From: Actinomycetota bacterium
GTDB taxonomy: Bacteria > Actinomycetota > Thermoleophilia > Solirubrobacterales > Solirubrobacteraceae
Assembly (NCBI GenBank): GCA_005788585.1
Contig: SYBY01000306.1
Coordinates: 1-6,200 of the forward strand
Direction of reading: 5' to 3'
DNA: 6,200 nt
Shown here: piece by piece, positions 5,015 through 6,200 of the stretch
Layout: every line of letters starts with the position of its first letter
Numbering within the stretch: the stretch's first letter is position 1
Translations under genes and position numbers: made by a program
Notes under the pieces: generated by a model
Told to the model about the DNA's origin: nothing
What the model saw: the letters and a program-made list of their open reading frames with translations, nothing else
Databases searched by the model: none

Positions 5015-6200
5015 ATGTCCGCAGGACGCGTTCGCAGCTTCGCGCTGCTCGCATGCACGATGATCGCCGCGCTGACCGTGTCCCTCACGGTGAGCTCCGC
5101 CGCGCAGTCGGCGTCCAAGCGCACGGTCGTCATCAAGAACGCGAAGACGAAGAAGACGCGCACGGTGCCGCAGTGCGGCAAGGCCCACGTCGCCGTCCTG
5201 CGCAAGAACGCGACGATCCGTGCCAACCGCGTCGCGAAGGCCAAGCGGCACAGCAAGGCGCGCCGCAAGGCGCTGCGGGCCTCGTACCTCGCGCAGGCCC
5301 TGCGCAAGGCCGGGTGCAGCGCGCGCAGCAAGACCCAGAAGACGCCGGCGAAGACCACGCCGGGCAGCGCCGGGTCGAAGTCCACCACGTCGCGCCCCAC
5401 GAGCCCGAGCTCCGGACGCAGCGGCACCGGCGGCGGCACCACGCCGACCGTCCCGGGCGTCACGCCCTCGCCGCAGACCTCGCAGAGCTGGTGGACGGGC
5501 ATCCAGGGCGGCGCCAACGACTGGGACGCCCGCGTCGGCGCGAAGCTCGGCGCGCGCATCGTCCGCGTCGAGTTCGCCATCGGCACGCCGGTCGCCTCCA
5601 TGCGCGAGTTCGTCGCCGACTACGCCGACCGCGGCATCCGCATCCTGCCGCTCGCCGGGTTCCACGGCCGCCTGCCGTCGGTCGGCGAGGCGCAGAGCCT
5701 CGCCGCGTGGACCGCCGAGTTCGGCCCCGGTGGCAGCTTCTGGGCCTCACGCCCCGCGCAGGCGCACCTCGCCATCCGGCACAGCGAGTTCGGCAACGAG
5801 ACCTCGATGTCCTACCAGGGCACGCAGAAGCGCGGCGGCGAGTACGCCCAGCGCGTCCGCGACGCCCACGCCGCGATCCAGTCCTCCGGCAACCCGCAGG
5901 TCGGCCTCCTCGTGCAGGCCGACAACGCGAACCAGAGCGACAACTGGGTCGCCCAGATGTACGCCGCGGTCCCCAACGTCCACGACTACGCCGCGGGCTG
6001 GACCGTCCACCCGTACGGACCGCGCGCCAAGTGGCAGAACCGCATCGACGACGTCGTCGCCGAGACCGCCCGCTACGGCGCCCCGAGCAGCATCCCGATC
6101 GACATCACCGAGTGGGGCCTCTCCACCGACAACGGCCGCTGCCTCGACGACAACTACGGCTGGAACCGCTGCATGACCTACGACGAGGCCGCCGCCGCGC
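5015..6200 (+). CDS. Secreted clan GH-A-like glycoside hydrolase with basic N-terminal region (partial, C-terminus off window)
   Basis: 395 codons are open to the right edge. Start ATG 5015 is set by the strong ribosome binding site and an immediate signal peptide (Arg-containing n-region, hydrophobic core about 9-26, cleavage near 29-33). Residues 34-105 are a Lys/Arg-rich region with C54 and C101. Residues 106-157 are a Thr/Ser/Pro/Gly linker. The catalytic part starts near WWTGIQGG (159-166). It shows TIM-barrel features: GARIVRVEF, RGIRILPLAGF, EFGNE (258-262) with the Asn-Glu pair typical of the acid/base (E262), HPYGP (332-336), and DITEWG (363-368) with E366 as the likely nucleophile. 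C376 and C386 may form a disulfide just after it. This order fits retaining clan GH-A enzymes (GH5, GH39, GH53 and relatives), but I cannot assign a family or substrate. Likely role: cutting extracellular or cell-wall polysaccharide, controlled by cyclic di-GMP through the leader. Confidence 0.85.
   Translation, partial: MSAGRVRSFALLACTMIAALTVSLTVSSAAQSASKRTVVIKNAKTKKTRTVPQCGKAHVAVLRKNATIRANRVAKAKRHSKARRKALRASYLAQALRKAGCSARSKTQKTPAKTTPGSAGSKSTTSRPTSPSSGRSGTGGGTTPTVPGVTPSPQTSQSWWTGIQGGANDWDARVGAKLGARIVRVEFAIGTPVASMREFVADYADRGIRILPLAGFHGRLPSVGEAQSLAAWTAEFGPGGSFWASRPAQAHLAIRHSEFGNETSMSYQGTQKRGGEYAQRVRDAHAAIQSSGNPQVGLLVQADNANQSDNWVAQMYAAVPNVHDYAAGWTVHPYGPRAKWQNRIDDVVAETARYGAPSSIPIDITEWGLSTDNGRCLDDNYGWNRCMTYDEAAAA

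Noticed and set aside
4822..5665. Minus-strand open frames of about 260-270 codons opposite the glycosidase start
   Set aside because: They overlap the riboswitch, ribosome binding site and signal peptide of a clearly coding plus-strand gene, and show no domain motifs.
5220..6176. A 318-codon plus-strand frame inside the glycosidase
   Set aside because: Out of frame with the catalytic motifs and made almost entirely of Arg, Ser, Pro and Ala, so it is a shadow of the real gene.

Overview
The window is very GC-rich, with strongly biased third codon positions and long false reading frames opposite real genes. That base composition, secreted proteins with Pro/Thr/Ser linkers, and the C-terminal Cys...Cys domain of the large secreted protein suggest an actinobacterium, perhaps of the Thermoleophilia (Solirubrobacter/Conexibacter/Patulibacter type). 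The taxonomic placement is inference. No RNA gene, CRISPR array, insertion sequence or phage gene was seen.

Layout. Positions 1-4761 hold a minus-strand cluster, read from right to left: a DPM1-like GT2 glycosyltransferase (4761-3988); a secreted PQQ-type sugar dehydrogenase of about 1075 residues carrying a PKD domain, a duplicated module and a C-terminal Cys...Cys domain (3931-704); and a second, smaller secreted dehydrogenase of the same family (707-1, running off the left edge). The two dehydrogenases overlap by ATGA. The first gap is 56 bases and contains an RNA hairpin whose loop holds the glycosyltransferase stop codon.

Positions 4762-5014 are a divergent intergenic region. Its right half, on the plus strand, folds and aligns like a cyclic-di-GMP-I (GEMM-I) riboswitch and ends directly on the ribosome binding site of the plus-strand gene starting at 5015. 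That gene encodes a secreted protein with a basic two-cysteine N-terminal region, a low-complexity linker and a clan GH-A-like glycoside hydrolase domain. It runs off the right edge.

Taken together, this is a cell-envelope and extracellular carbohydrate locus: a polyprenyl-phosphate sugar synthase, two exported sugar dehydrogenases, and an exported glycosidase whose translation is probably set by cyclic di-GMP. The strongest observation is the riboswitch-glycosidase pair, which suggests second-messenger control of a matrix- or wall-acting hydrolase.
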